Source: Sphingobacterium thalpophilum
Lineage (GTDB): Bacteria; Bacteroidota; Bacteroidia; Flavobacteriales; Flavobacteriaceae
NCBI GenBank assembly: GCA_943328865.2
Contig: CALQBR020000024.1
Span: 1 to 9,716 of the forward strand
DNA: 9,716 bases
Reading direction: 5' to 3'
Of the stretch, positions 1 through 7,211 are shown piece by piece. The stretch's first letter is position 1. Every line of letters starts with the position of its first letter. The notes beneath the pieces were generated by a model that was given only the letters and a program-made list of their open reading frames with translations, made no database searches and was not told the DNA's origin. A program made the translations under genes and the position numbers.

Positions 1-938
1 AATTTGTCAAAAACATCATCGAAAAGTAAGATTGGTTTTTGTCCGGATTGTTTTTTTACAAACTCAAATTGGGCTAGTTTTAAGGCAATTAAAAAGGATT
101 TTTGTTGGCCTTGAGAGCCAAATTTTCTAATGGGATAGTGGTCAATTTCAAACGATAAATCGTCTTTGTGAATGCCTACGCTAGTGTAATGTAATGCACG
201 GTCTTTATTGATGTTTTCTTCTAAAAGCTTCAGTAATTCTTTTTCTAATAGTTGACTTTCATATATCAATTGTACGGTTTCCGCTGATCCTGTAATGGCT
301 TGGTGGTGTTTGTTGAAAATAGGAATGAAATCGGCTATAAATTTCTTTCGCGTTTCAAAAATAGTTTGTCCCAAAGTATCGAGTTGCTCATTATAAATGG
401 ATAAAGTATCTATCTCGAAAACATGGTTTAACGCAAAATACTTCAACAAGGCATTGCGTTGATTTAGGATTTTTTGATATTGAATAAGTTGTTGCAAGTA
501 ATGGGCATTGAGTTGTGAAATGACGCTGTCCATAAATTTCCGTCTGGTTTCGCTTCCTTCCACAATCAAATCCCTATCGGCAGGTGAGATAATCACCAAA
601 GGGATAAAACCAATATGATCTGAAAACTTGTCATATTGTTTTGCATTGCGTTTTAGAATTTTCTTTTGCCCTTTTTTTAGACTACAAACAATTTGTTCGG
701 TTCGCTCGTTTTTTTCAAATTCCCCATCAATTACAAAAAACTCTTCTCCATGTTTGATGTTTTGAACTGCTAAAGGGTTAAAATAACTTTTGCCATAGGC
801 TAAATGATAGATGGCGTCAAGCACATTGGTTTTGCCAATTCCATTTTTGCCGACAAAACAATTGATTTTACAGTCAAAATCGAAATTGGCTTCAGAAAAA
901 TTTTTATAATTGAATAAAGAAATCTTTTTTAAATACAT
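1..938 (-). CDS. recF: RecF, DNA replication/repair SMC-like ATPase (3' end cut by window edge)
   Basis: RecF is a cytoplasmic SMC/ABC-type ATPase that helps load RecA at single-strand gaps through the RecFOR pathway. I translated this minus-strand frame from the ATG complementary to 936-938; 312 codons are visible and the frame runs off the left edge. The start reads [14 protein letters not shown], a typical RecF N-terminus. The Walker A motif GKNGIGKT lies at residues 30-37, the ABC signature FGSQGQQKS at about 273-281, and the Walker B stretch [10 protein letters not shown] at about 303-312. Relative to the usual length of about 360 residues, only the last 45-50, containing the D-loop/His region, should be missing. 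No stop codon or frameshift is seen. The gene is divergent from the TPR gene. I found no good promoter for it in the spacer and no Shine-Dalgarno, the latter being normal in this phylum. Identification is firm. Confidence 0.95.
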   Translation of the reverse strand, partial: MYLKKISLFNYKNFSEANFDFDCKINCFVGKNGIGKTNVLDAIYHLAYGKSYFNPLAVQNIKHGEEFFVIDGEFEKNERTEQIVCSLKKGQKKILKRNAKQYDKFSDHIGFIPLVIISPADRDLIVEGSETRRKFMDSVISQLNAHYLQQLIQYQKILNQRNALLKYFALNHVFEIDTLSIYNEQLDTLGQTIFETRKKFIADFIPIFNKHHQAITGSAETVQLIYESQLLEKELLKLLEENINKDRALHYTSVGIHKDDLSFEIDHYPIRKFGSQGQQKSFLIALKLAQFEFVKKQSGQKPILLFDDVFDK

Positions 939-1052
939 TGACAAGGCTTACTGATAGTGAGAACTTTGGATTTTAAATATCTTTTTTTTGTAACGTGTGC
1001 AAATTATTGAAAAATATCGATAAAAAGGCCTTTTAGATTTGAATAAAAATTT

Positions 1053-1060
1053 TATTTTTG
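1053..1060 (+). promoter_or_regulatory. Probable Bacteroidota -7 promoter box for the TPR-ribH unit
   Basis: TATTTTTG fits the TAnnTTTG box recognised by the primary sigma factor of Flavobacterium and Bacteroides. It lies 23 nt before the TPR start codon, implying a short leader of roughly 18 nt. The -33 element is weak: the TTTG at 1038-1041 is only 11 nt upstream, too close, and the expected position (about 1031-1035) reads TTTTA. The spacer 939-1083 between the divergent recF and TPR genes shows no other clear element. Confidence 0.5.
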
Positions 1061-1083
1061 CCACTCACAAATAATAAATTTAA

Positions 1084-1866
1084 ATGGCAACGTACAATAA
1101 AAGAGGTTATAAAACTCCAAAAGAAAAAGTAGAAAAAACAGAAGCTGATCTTGTTGAAGAAGTAGTAATTGATGAAAAAGACAGTACTACAGCCGGGGTT
1201 TTTAATTCTTTAGATGAAACCGCTTCCAAAACAGAAGAATGGGTTGCTAGAAACCAGAAAGTGATTTTTGGTGTGGTAGCCGCTATTGCATTAGTGACTG
1301 TGGGTTATGTTTTGTTTCAAAAATTTGTGACTGAGCCTAAAGAAGAAGATGGTGCAGCTCAAATGTTTGTGGCGCAACAAAATTTTCAAAAAGCAGCCGA
1401 TGGGGTAAAAAGTGACTCTTTATATACTCTAGCTTTAAAAGGTTCTGAAGGTAAATTTGGTTTTGTTGACATCGCTGATAAATACGCTGGAACGGATGCA
1501 GGAAATTTAGCTAATTATTATGCTGGAATTGCCTACTTGAATACGGGTAAATATACAGAAGCGATTGCTTATTTGGAGAAATTTAGCTCAAAAGACAGGG
1601 TGTTAAGTGCTTTGGCAACGGGTGCTATTGGAGATGCTTACGCAGAGAAAAACCAACCTAAAGAAGCATTGTCTTTTTATTTAAAAGCTTCTGAAGCCAA
1701 CACCAATGATTTTACAACACCACGTTTCTTGTTAAAAGCAGGTCAGACTGCTTTGTCTTTAGGAAATAAAGCTGACGCATTGAAATATTTTACTGAAATC
1801 AAAGAAAAATACGAAGCTACTCCAGAAGCATCTACTATAGATGCCATGATTGGATTGGCTCAATAA
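1084..1866 (+). CDS. Membrane-anchored tetratricopeptide repeat protein (YfgM-like)
   Basis: The protein has 260 residues. Its N-terminus (1-58) is highly charged, starting with a lysine-rich stretch, and has no signal peptide. One hydrophobic segment follows at about 60-79 (VIFGVVAAIALVTVGYVLF). The remainder is helical, with at least three TPR-like units at about 141-171, 173-206 and 212-243, carrying the usual small-residue and Tyr/Ala spacing (for example YYAGIAYLNTGKYTEAIAYL). This cytosolic tail, single transmembrane helix and exported TPR domain match the YfgM/TPR_21-type architecture. In E. coli, YfgM associates with the SecYEG translocon and periplasmic chaperones. Applying that role here is inference from topology only; other membrane TPR scaffolds would look similar. 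It is followed 11 nt later by ribH, so the two are probably co-transcribed. The start is supported by an A/T-rich leader and the promoter box just upstream. Confidence 0.8.
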   Translation: MATYNKRGYKTPKEKVEKTEADLVEEVVIDEKDSTTAGVFNSLDETASKTEEWVARNQKVIFGVVAAIALVTVGYVLFQKFVTEPKEEDGAAQMFVAQQNFQKAADGVKSDSLYTLALKGSEGKFGFVDIADKYAGTDAGNLANYYAGIAYLNTGKYTEAIAYLEKFSSKDRVLSALATGAIGDAYAEKNQPKEALSFYLKASEANTNDFTTPRFLLKAGQTALSLGNKADALKYFTEIKEKYEATPEASTIDAMIGLAQ

Positions 1867-1877
1867 CAATTAGTTAT

Positions 1878-2450
1878 ATGGCAACTGCAAATAAAAATTT
1901 ATCCAATTACAACAAAAATACGGTTCCAAATGCGAAAAATTTTCGTTTTGGAATTGTTGTTTCAGAATGGAATGATACTATTACTGAAGGATTGTATGCT
2001 GGTGCTGAAGCTGCCTTGTTAGATTGTGGTGCGACACCCGATAACATTGTGCGTTGGAGTGTTCCAGGTAGTTTTGAACTGATTTACGGGTCTAAAAAAA
2101 TGATTGAAACCCAAAAGGTGGATGTGGTTATCGCCATTGGATGTGTGATCAAAGGTGAAACTATGCATTTTGATTTTGTTTGCGATGGCGTTACTCAAGG
2201 GATTAAAGATTTGAATGTTCAATCAGATGTTCCAGTAATTTATTGTTTGTTGACTGATAATACCGAGCAACAATCTAAAGATAGAAGTGGTGGCATTCAC
2301 GGGAATAAAGGAACCGAAGCTGCTATTGCCGCTATTAAAATGGCTTATTTGAGATATGAAGCTTCGTTAGGGTATCAATTTCAAAAACAACAATTATTGG
2401 CTGAGGGTAATTTACAAATAGAGAATTTACCTTTGGAATTAAAACAATAA
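1878..2450 (+). CDS. ribH: 6,7-dimethyl-8-ribityllumazine synthase (riboflavin synthase beta chain)
   Basis: RibH catalyses the penultimate step of riboflavin synthesis, condensing 5-amino-6-ribitylamino-uracil with 3,4-dihydroxy-2-butanone 4-phosphate, and usually assembles as pentamers or an icosahedral shell. Family motifs appear in order. SEWND at 29-33 is the aromatic substrate-stacking site, with Trp31 in place of the Phe of Bacillus. VPGSFEL lies at 62-68, and GCVIKGETMHFDFV at 88-101 includes the probable catalytic His97. LLTDNTEQQSKDR at 124-136 ends in the phosphate-binding Arg136, and GNKG lies at 142-145. At 190 residues it is longer than the 154-156 of Bacillus and E. coli, owing to about 15-20 extra N-terminal residues and a C-terminal tail after about 163. 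No other rib gene is present in the window. It follows the TPR gene by 11 nt and ends before a strong terminator. Confidence 0.96.
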   Translation: MATANKNLSNYNKNTVPNAKNFRFGIVVSEWNDTITEGLYAGAEAALLDCGATPDNIVRWSVPGSFELIYGSKKMIETQKVDVVIAIGCVIKGETMHFDFVCDGVTQGIKDLNVQSDVPVIYCLLTDNTEQQSKDRSGGIHGNKGTEAAIAAIKMAYLRYEASLGYQFQKQQLLAEGNLQIENLPLELKQ

Positions 2451-2469
2451 CGAACAAAAAATATAATTC

Positions 2470-2515
2470 AAAAAACCTATACTGTTCATAAATGGTATAG
2501 GTTTTTTTCTTTTTT
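2470..2515 (+). terminator. Rho-independent terminator after ribH
   Basis: A perfect stem pairs CCTATAC (2476-2482) with GTATAGG (2495-2501). It is extended by six A:T pairs (2470-2475 with 2502-2507), giving 13 bp around a 12-nt loop, and is followed by a T-rich run to 2515 broken by one C at 2509. It lies 19 nt after the ribH stop and separates the TPR-ribH unit from the mutL unit. The A-run on the left side means the hairpin could also stop antisense transcription. Confidence 0.88.
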
Positions 2516-2530
2516 ATGAATGGTTCTCGT

Positions 2531-2560
2531 GTGAAAACCAACAGAAATTCCCTAAATTTG
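2531..2560 (+). promoter_or_regulatory. Probable promoter for the mutL-rhomboid-rhomboid-EEP unit
   Basis: TAAATTTG at 2553-2560 matches the Bacteroidota TAnnTTTG box. GTG at 2531-2533, 19 nt upstream of it, is an imperfect TTG-type -33 element at acceptable spacing. The location just after the ribH terminator is right for a new transcription unit. Transcription would begin near 2566 and give a leader of about 75 nt before the mutL ATG. Within the leader I see only short, unconvincing inverted repeats and no recognisable riboswitch. Confidence 0.55.
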
Positions 2561-2640
2561 TATCTCATAGCCTTAGCTCCAGAGCCTATAAAGCTTTCTT
2601 AGTAATGGGGCAGTAAATTACCTAAAACCGCAATTTTTTA

Positions 2641-4491
2641 ATGTCGAGCATCATTCAATTACTTCCAGATCACGTTGCCAATCAGATTGCCGCTGGAGAA
2701 GTGGTACAGCGACCTGCTTCTGTGGTCAAAGAATTGCTAGAAAATGCAGTCGATGCCAAAGCAACAGATGTTAAACTACTCATTAAAGAAGCAGGAAAAT
2801 CCCTTGTTCAGGTAATTGATAATGGTTTGGGAATGAGTGTTACCGATGCGCGTTTGTGTTTTGAGCGTCACGCCACCTCTAAAATCCGTAAGGCTGAAGA
2901 TTTATTCTCCTTGCATACCAAAGGGTTTCGTGGAGAAGCTTTGGCTTCCATTGCTGCTATTGCTCATGTAGAAATGAAAACCAAACAAGATCAAGAGGAA
3001 TTAGGGACTCATATTGTTATTGAAGGGAGTAAATTTGTTTCTCAAGATGTGGCCGTTTTACCCAAAGGCACTTCTTTTGCCGTTAAAAATTTATTTTTTA
3101 ATATTCCAGCTCGACGCAATTTCTTAAAGTCGGATGTGGTAGAATTTCGCCATATTGTTGATGAATTTCAACGGGTAGCTTTGGCACACCCCAATATTCA
3201 TTTTACCTTTTATCATAATGGTAGCGAAATGTTCAATTTGCCTCAATCAAATTTCAGACAGCGAATTGTTAACTTCTTTGCGGGTAAAACCAATGAAAAA
3301 CTAGTGCCTGTTATGGAAGAGACAGAAATTGTAACCATTCAAGGTTTTGTAAGCAAGCCCGAATACGCCAAGAAGAATCGAGGTGAACAGTTTTTCTTTG
3401 TCAATGATCGCTTTATCAAAAGTGGGTATTTACACCATGCGATTATGGCGGCTTATGAAGGTTTACTCAAGGTTGGTTCGCAACCGAGTTATTTTTTGAA
3501 CCTTTACATTCCCCCTCACGCTATTGATATCAATATTCATCCCACCAAAACAGAAATAAAATTTGATGACGAACAGGCTTTATATGCTATTTTGCGATCG
3601 GCTATAAAGCATAGTTTGGGTCAGTTTAATGTGGCACCCGTCTTGGATTTTGATCGCGATGCTAATTTAGACACTCCTTATGATTACCAAAATAAAGAAG
3701 CTTCGATTCCTTTAATACAAGTAGACGGTAATTTTAATCCGTTTTCCAATGACAAACCCAATCCTTCTTTTTCAACCTACAGAAGAACTGAAAACACCTC
3801 TAATTGGGAAGGTTTGTATGTAGGATTAAAACAGGATATGGATTTTCTTTCTAATGATAAGGAGGTTGAGTTTGAAAGCGAAGAAGTAACCGGTTCTCTA
3901 TTTAATGACGACCAAGTTGAACAAAAGACCAATAGAACGTATCAAATTCATAAAAAATATATTGTCAATCCGATAAAATCGGGAATCGTTATTGTCGATC
4001 AACAACGGGCGCATCAGCGTATTTTGTATGAGCTATTCCTGACCAATATGACCGTTCACCAAGCCTCGAGTCAACAATTGTTGTTTCCTTTAAATTTGTT
4101 TTTCTCGACCAATGAAATGAAATTAATTTCCGAGTTACAAATGGCATTGGTCAACACTGGTTTTGTTTTTGAGACAACGAATGATGATCATGTGGTGATT
4201 TCAGGGTTGCCCGTGAATGTCAATGAGAGTGAAGCTTCGATTGTATTGGAGCAATTGTTAAGCGATTTACAAGACGGAATTCCCGAAAGTAGTTTTAGTC
4301 AGAATGATAGTATTGCCAAGTCGATGGCTAAAAGTTTGGCGGTAAAAACAGGTACTTATTTAACAGAAAAAGAGCAAGAAAATTTGGTTAATGGCCTTTT
4401 TGCTTGTAAAGAACCCAATGTTTCCCCTTTTCAAAAACCTACTTTCATCACCATGCGGGTGGAAGATTTAGATAAAAAATTTGCTTTATGA
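2641..4491 (+). CDS. mutL: DNA mismatch repair protein MutL
   Basis: MutL links MutS mismatch recognition to strand incision and excision. The 616-residue protein has an intact N-terminal GHKL ATPase: ELLENAVDA at 31-39 (Glu31 probable general base, Asn35 metal ligand), DNGLGM at 60-65, FERHATSKI at 74-82, TKGFRGEA at 93-100, NIPARRNFLKS at 154-164, and the domain-2 HPTK lysine at 300-303. A poorly conserved acidic linker spans about 330-430, followed by a C-terminal dimerisation domain. There the endonuclease motif DQHA(x)2E(x)4E reads DQQRAHQRILYE at 453-464, so His and the first Glu are both Gln. The later Cys/His-containing metal segment reads NVSPFQKPT at 593-601. A clamp-binding-like QQLLFP at 478-483 is kept. 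It probably acts without the canonical MutL nuclease site. The start is the only sensible one, with the MutL-typical QLLPDHVANQIAAGEVVQRP region right after it. Confidence 0.97.
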   Translation: MSSIIQLLPDHVANQIAAGEVVQRPASVVKELLENAVDAKATDVKLLIKEAGKSLVQVIDNGLGMSVTDARLCFERHATSKIRKAEDLFSLHTKGFRGEALASIAAIAHVEMKTKQDQEELGTHIVIEGSKFVSQDVAVLPKGTSFAVKNLFFNIPARRNFLKSDVVEFRHIVDEFQRVALAHPNIHFTFYHNGSEMFNLPQSNFRQRIVNFFAGKTNEKLVPVMEETEIVTIQGFVSKPEYAKKNRGEQFFFVNDRFIKSGYLHHAIMAAYEGLLKVGSQPSYFLNLYIPPHAIDINIHPTKTEIKFDDEQALYAILRSAIKHSLGQFNVAPVLDFDRDANLDTPYDYQNKEASIPLIQVDGNFNPFSNDKPNPSFSTYRRTENTSNWEGLYVGLKQDMDFLSNDKEVEFESEEVTGSLFNDDQVEQKTNRTYQIHKKYIVNPIKSGIVIVDQQRAHQRILYELFLTNMTVHQASSQQLLFPLNLFFSTNEMKLISELQMALVNTGFVFETTNDDHVVISGLPVNVNESEASIVLEQLLSDLQDGIPESSFSQNDSIAKSMAKSLAVKTGTYLTEKEQENLVNGLFACKEPNVSPFQKPTFITMRVEDLDKKFAL

Positions 4492-5231
4492 GAAATATGA
4501 CCGAAACGGTTAAGCAATTAATCATTATTAATATAATCTTTTTTGGAGGCACGCAAGTAGTAGGGGAGGTAGCCTATAAATTCTTGTCTTTATATTATCC
4601 TGAAAATCCTGATTTTCAGTATTGGCAACTGTTATCCCACATGTTTATGCATGGCGATTTGATGCATATATTCTTTAATATGTTTGCATTATATTCTTTT
4701 GGAACTACTTTGGAACAAATTTGGGGCAGTAGAAAATTCCTTTTTTTCTTTATTTCTTGTGGATTAGGAGCGGCATTAATTCATTTTGCATCCAATTACT
4801 ATTTTTTTCATGATAGTTTAAGCACTTTAGTTGCCAACGGAATGGCTGAATCTGAAATCATGCAGGTTTTAAGCCAAGGAAAATTCGATTCCAGATGGCA
4901 AGAAATATTATCGCCATCTGATTTTACCAGTTTTATAGGGGCTTATTCCACTCCCGCAGTAGGTGCTTCAGGAGCTATTTACGGGGTTTTGGTTGCTTTT
5001 GCCTTTTTATTTCCAAATGCAGAGTTGGCGTTTATGTTTATTCCTGTTCCAATTAAAGCCAAATATTTCGTACCGGTAATTGTCGGATTAGACTTGTTCT
5101 CTGGAGTTACCGGTTTCTCTATTTTTGGTGATGGAATTGCTCATTTTGCTCATGTTGGTGGTGCATTGGTTGGGTTTTTAATGATGTGGTATTGGAAGAA
5201 AAATCAGTTTTATTCCAATCGTTGGGATTAA
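4488..5231 (+). CDS. Rhomboid family intramembrane serine protease, first of a tandem pair
   Basis: Rhomboids cleave membrane-spanning substrates within the bilayer. This 247-residue protein carries the full signature. HGDLMHIFFN at 55-64 holds the conserved His60 and Asn64. GASGAIYG at 159-166 contains nucleophile Ser161, and AHFAHVGG at 218-225 contains catalytic His222. About six hydrophobic segments are visible, matching a six-helix core. A loop of roughly 50 polar residues (about 103-155) precedes the catalytic-serine helix. The first Met at 4488 overlaps the mutL stop in ATGA, suggesting translational coupling; a second possible start is the ATG at 4497. Substrates cannot be told from sequence. 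Active-site residues are complete, so it should be a working protease rather than a pseudoprotease. Confidence 0.92.
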   Translation: MRNMTETVKQLIIINIIFFGGTQVVGEVAYKFLSLYYPENPDFQYWQLLSHMFMHGDLMHIFFNMFALYSFGTTLEQIWGSRKFLFFFISCGLGAALIHFASNYYFFHDSLSTLVANGMAESEIMQVLSQGKFDSRWQEILSPSDFTSFIGAYSTPAVGASGAIYGVLVAFAFLFPNAELAFMFIPVPIKAKYFVPVIVGLDLFSGVTGFSIFGDGIAHFAHVGGALVGFLMMWYWKKNQFYSNRWD

Positions 5232-5272
5232 GATTGTAATTATTAAAATGTAGGATATACAAACAATAAGAG

Positions 5273-6154
5273 ATGAGTATACTAGAAGACTTAAAAATGC
5301 AATTTAGAATTGGTGGGGTTGTTACAAAATTAATATTTTGGAACATCGCTTTCTTTGCAATTCCGAGTATTGTCTTCGGATTGTTGTCCTTGTTTCATAT
5401 TTCTATTGATTTTCTGTCTTTTGTAAGTTTATCTTCTAATCCAGTTGATTTGTTATGGAAACCTTGGTCTATTATTTCGTATGCCTTTTTTCACTTCGGA
5501 ATTTTTCACCTTCTATTTAATCTGTTGATGCTCAATTTTGCCGGAAGATTATTTTTAGTCTTTTTTACACCGAAACAATTCTTGAGTTTGTATTTTGTAA
5601 GTGCTATTTTTTCAGGAATGATATATATAATCGGGTATCGGTTTATACCAGTATTAATTCATGTCAACACTTCTTTAGTGGGTGCCTCAGCAGCTATTAT
5701 GGCTATTCTTTTCGCTACCGTTGCCTATTCTCCTTTTATGGAGATTCGCTTGTTGCTTTTGGGGAATGTCAAGTTGTGGCACATTGCTTTAATTTTAATT
5801 GGGGTTGATTTAATTCAATTGCCAATGAATAATACGGGTGGTCATTTGGCTCACTTGGGGGGTGCTTTTTTTGGGTATTTGTACATTAGCCAATTGAAAA
5901 GAGGAATAGATATTTGTGGCTGGTTTTCTGTTATTGTAGACGCACTAGCGAATGTTTTTGGTAACAAAAAAGCCACCCCATTCAAAAAGGTACATCGCAA
6001 TTTTACATCACCACCAGTAAAAAGAACCTCAAAAATTATTCAAAAAGACAAACAGCAACAACAAATTGATGAGATTTTGGATAAAATTAGTCAGTCGGGT
6101 TATGATAGTTTGACTAAAGACGAAAAAGAATTCCTGTTTCAATCAGGGAAATAA
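5273..6154 (+). CDS. Rhomboid family intramembrane serine protease with C-terminal cytosolic tail
   Basis: This second rhomboid (293 residues) begins 41 nt after the first. HFGIFHLLFN at 74-83 supplies His79 and Asn83, GASAAIMA at 137-144 holds nucleophile Ser139, and HLAHLGG at 191-197 holds catalytic His194. It lacks the long polar loop before the serine helix seen in its neighbour. Instead it has an 85-residue extension after the last helix (about 208-293): a basic stretch at 231-260, a QQQQ run, and a final helical segment, DEILDKISQSGYDSLTKDEK, at about 266-285. I recall this tail as a recurrent Bacteroidota rhomboid extension of the DUF6576 kind, but that label is from memory. The pair shows little obvious similarity outside the motifs, so substrates probably differ. 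The ATG at 5273 is preferred; Met9 is an alternative start. Confidence 0.9.
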   Translation: MSILEDLKMQFRIGGVVTKLIFWNIAFFAIPSIVFGLLSLFHISIDFLSFVSLSSNPVDLLWKPWSIISYAFFHFGIFHLLFNLLMLNFAGRLFLVFFTPKQFLSLYFVSAIFSGMIYIIGYRFIPVLIHVNTSLVGASAAIMAILFATVAYSPFMEIRLLLLGNVKLWHIALILIGVDLIQLPMNNTGGHLAHLGGAFFGYLYISQLKRGIDICGWFSVIVDALANVFGNKKATPFKKVHRNFTSPPVKRTSKIIQKDKQQQQIDEILDKISQSGYDSLTKDEKEFLFQSGK

Positions 6155-6164
6155 AACGATATAG

Positions 6165-7211
6165 ATGAAAAACCTTTCTTGGTTTAATAAAGTAATGCTT
6201 TTTTTTAATACGATTTTGACCGTATTGACTTTTATTGCTTACGCGTTGCCTTTTCTTGCGCCAAAATTATTTCCCCTTCTATCAGTTTTGACTTTGATTT
6301 TACCCTTGTTTTTAATTGTCAATGGTTTGTTTTTTATTTATTGGGGCATGCAATTTAAAAGGCAAATTTTTCTGTCAGGGTTGGTCTTGTTAATTGGAGT
6401 TACTTTTATTAATAAATTCTATAAATTTTCCGCTCCGGATTTACCAAAGGAAGAAAAAGATTTCGTGGTAATGAGCTATAATGTTCGGTTGTTTAATTTA
6501 TTCAGATGGCTAAACGATGATTATGTGCCGCATGAAATCAGAACTTTTATAAACGATCAAAATCCAGATATTCTTTGTATTCAAGAGTATTCTTCTGCCG
6601 CCAACATAGATTTGAAAATATATCCTTATAAATTTATTTTTATGCAAGGAGATAAAATCAAAACCGGTCAGGCTATTTTTTCAAAATATCCGATTATTGA
6701 TGAGGGAAATATTGTATTTCCGAATTCAAATAACAACGCCATTTTTGCAGATATAAAAAGAGGAAAAGATATTCTTAGGATCTATAATATCCACTTACAG
6801 TCTATAAAAATATCACCAGATGTAAATGAAATTTCTGAAAATATTGATGGGATCAATCAAGAGAAATCACAAATGGTAATTAAAAGAATGAGTAAAGCCT
6901 TTAAGAAACAGCAGCAGCAAGCGGAGATTATCATGAACCATAAAAAGGAATGCGAATTTCCTATTATCATCTGTGGGGATATGAATAACAGTGCTTTTTC
7001 GTATGTATACCGAATTATAAAAGGCGATCTAAATGATAGTTTTGAAGAAGCCGGAAGTGGCTTTGCGCCAACTTATAGTTTCAAATATTATCCCGCTCGA
7101 ATTGACTATATATTTACAGATAGCAGTATTAAAGTAAAGAGTTCGGAGAGTTTTCCAGAGTTTATTAACTCCGATCATTATCCTGTTATTGCCCGATTAG
7201 CGATGGAATAA
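6165..7211 (+). CDS. Membrane-anchored endonuclease/exonuclease/phosphatase (EEP) family protein
   Basis: The N-terminal 90 residues contain about three hydrophobic segments (roughly 10-32, 35-61, 67-83). A C-terminal EEP-fold domain follows from about residue 98. Metal-dependent hydrolase motifs are all present: SYNVR at 104-108 (Asn106), IQEY at 139-142 (Glu141), NIHLQS at 208-213 (His210), GDMNN at 271-275 (Asp272, Asn274), RIDYIF at 312-317 (Asp314) and SDHYP at 336-340 (His338). Members of this superfamily hydrolyse phosphodiester or phosphomonoester bonds in DNA, inositol phosphates, sphingomyelin or other lipids, so the substrate cannot be chosen from motifs. With three helices and a short N-terminal end, the catalytic domain may face the periplasm, which would make a lipid or extracellular nucleic-acid substrate plausible; this is inference. 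It lies 10 nt after the second rhomboid and is the last gene of the mutL unit. Its 3' end overlaps the convergent WbqC-like gene by 26 bp. Confidence 0.88.
   Translation: MKNLSWFNKVMLFFNTILTVLTFIAYALPFLAPKLFPLLSVLTLILPLFLIVNGLFFIYWGMQFKRQIFLSGLVLLIGVTFINKFYKFSAPDLPKEEKDFVVMSYNVRLFNLFRWLNDDYVPHEIRTFINDQNPDILCIQEYSSAANIDLKIYPYKFIFMQGDKIKTGQAIFSKYPIIDEGNIVFPNSNNNAIFADIKRGKDILRIYNIHLQSIKISPDVNEISENIDGINQEKSQMVIKRMSKAFKKQQQQAEIIMNHKKECEFPIIICGDMNNSAFSYVYRIIKGDLNDSFEEAGSGFAPTYSFKYYPARIDYIFTDSSIKVKSSESFPEFINSDHYPVIARLAME

Noticed and set aside
1000..1007. ATAATTTG on the minus strand as a recF promoter box
   Set aside because: It misses the leading TA at the right spacing and has no convincing -33 partner.
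1038..1041. TTTG as the -33 element for the TPR gene promoter
   Set aside because: Only 11 nt separate it from the TATTTTTG box; the expected spacing is about 17-23 nt.
2019..2222. 67-codon minus-strand open frame inside ribH
   Set aside because: It lies entirely antisense within a well-supported gene, shows no family resemblance, and has no promoter or leader.
2335..2568. 77-codon minus-strand open frame across the ribH end and terminator
   Set aside because: It runs through the terminator hairpin and the mutL promoter box, with low-complexity Lys/Tyr-rich composition; it is an antisense by-product of AT-rich sequence.
2566..2640. mutL leader as a riboswitch or small RNA
   Set aside because: Only 4-5 bp inverted repeats are visible (for example GTAAT with ATTAC) and no known riboswitch core; too weak to call.
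5119..5346. 75-codon minus-strand open frame across the rhomboid junction
   Set aside because: It is antisense to both rhomboid genes, Asn/His-rich and unlike a real protein.
6907..6921. CAG/CAA trinucleotide run as a repeat or phase-variation tract
   Set aside because: It is a very short in-frame Gln-coding run, as is the similar run near 6053-6063; trinucleotide changes would not shift frame and the length is unremarkable.
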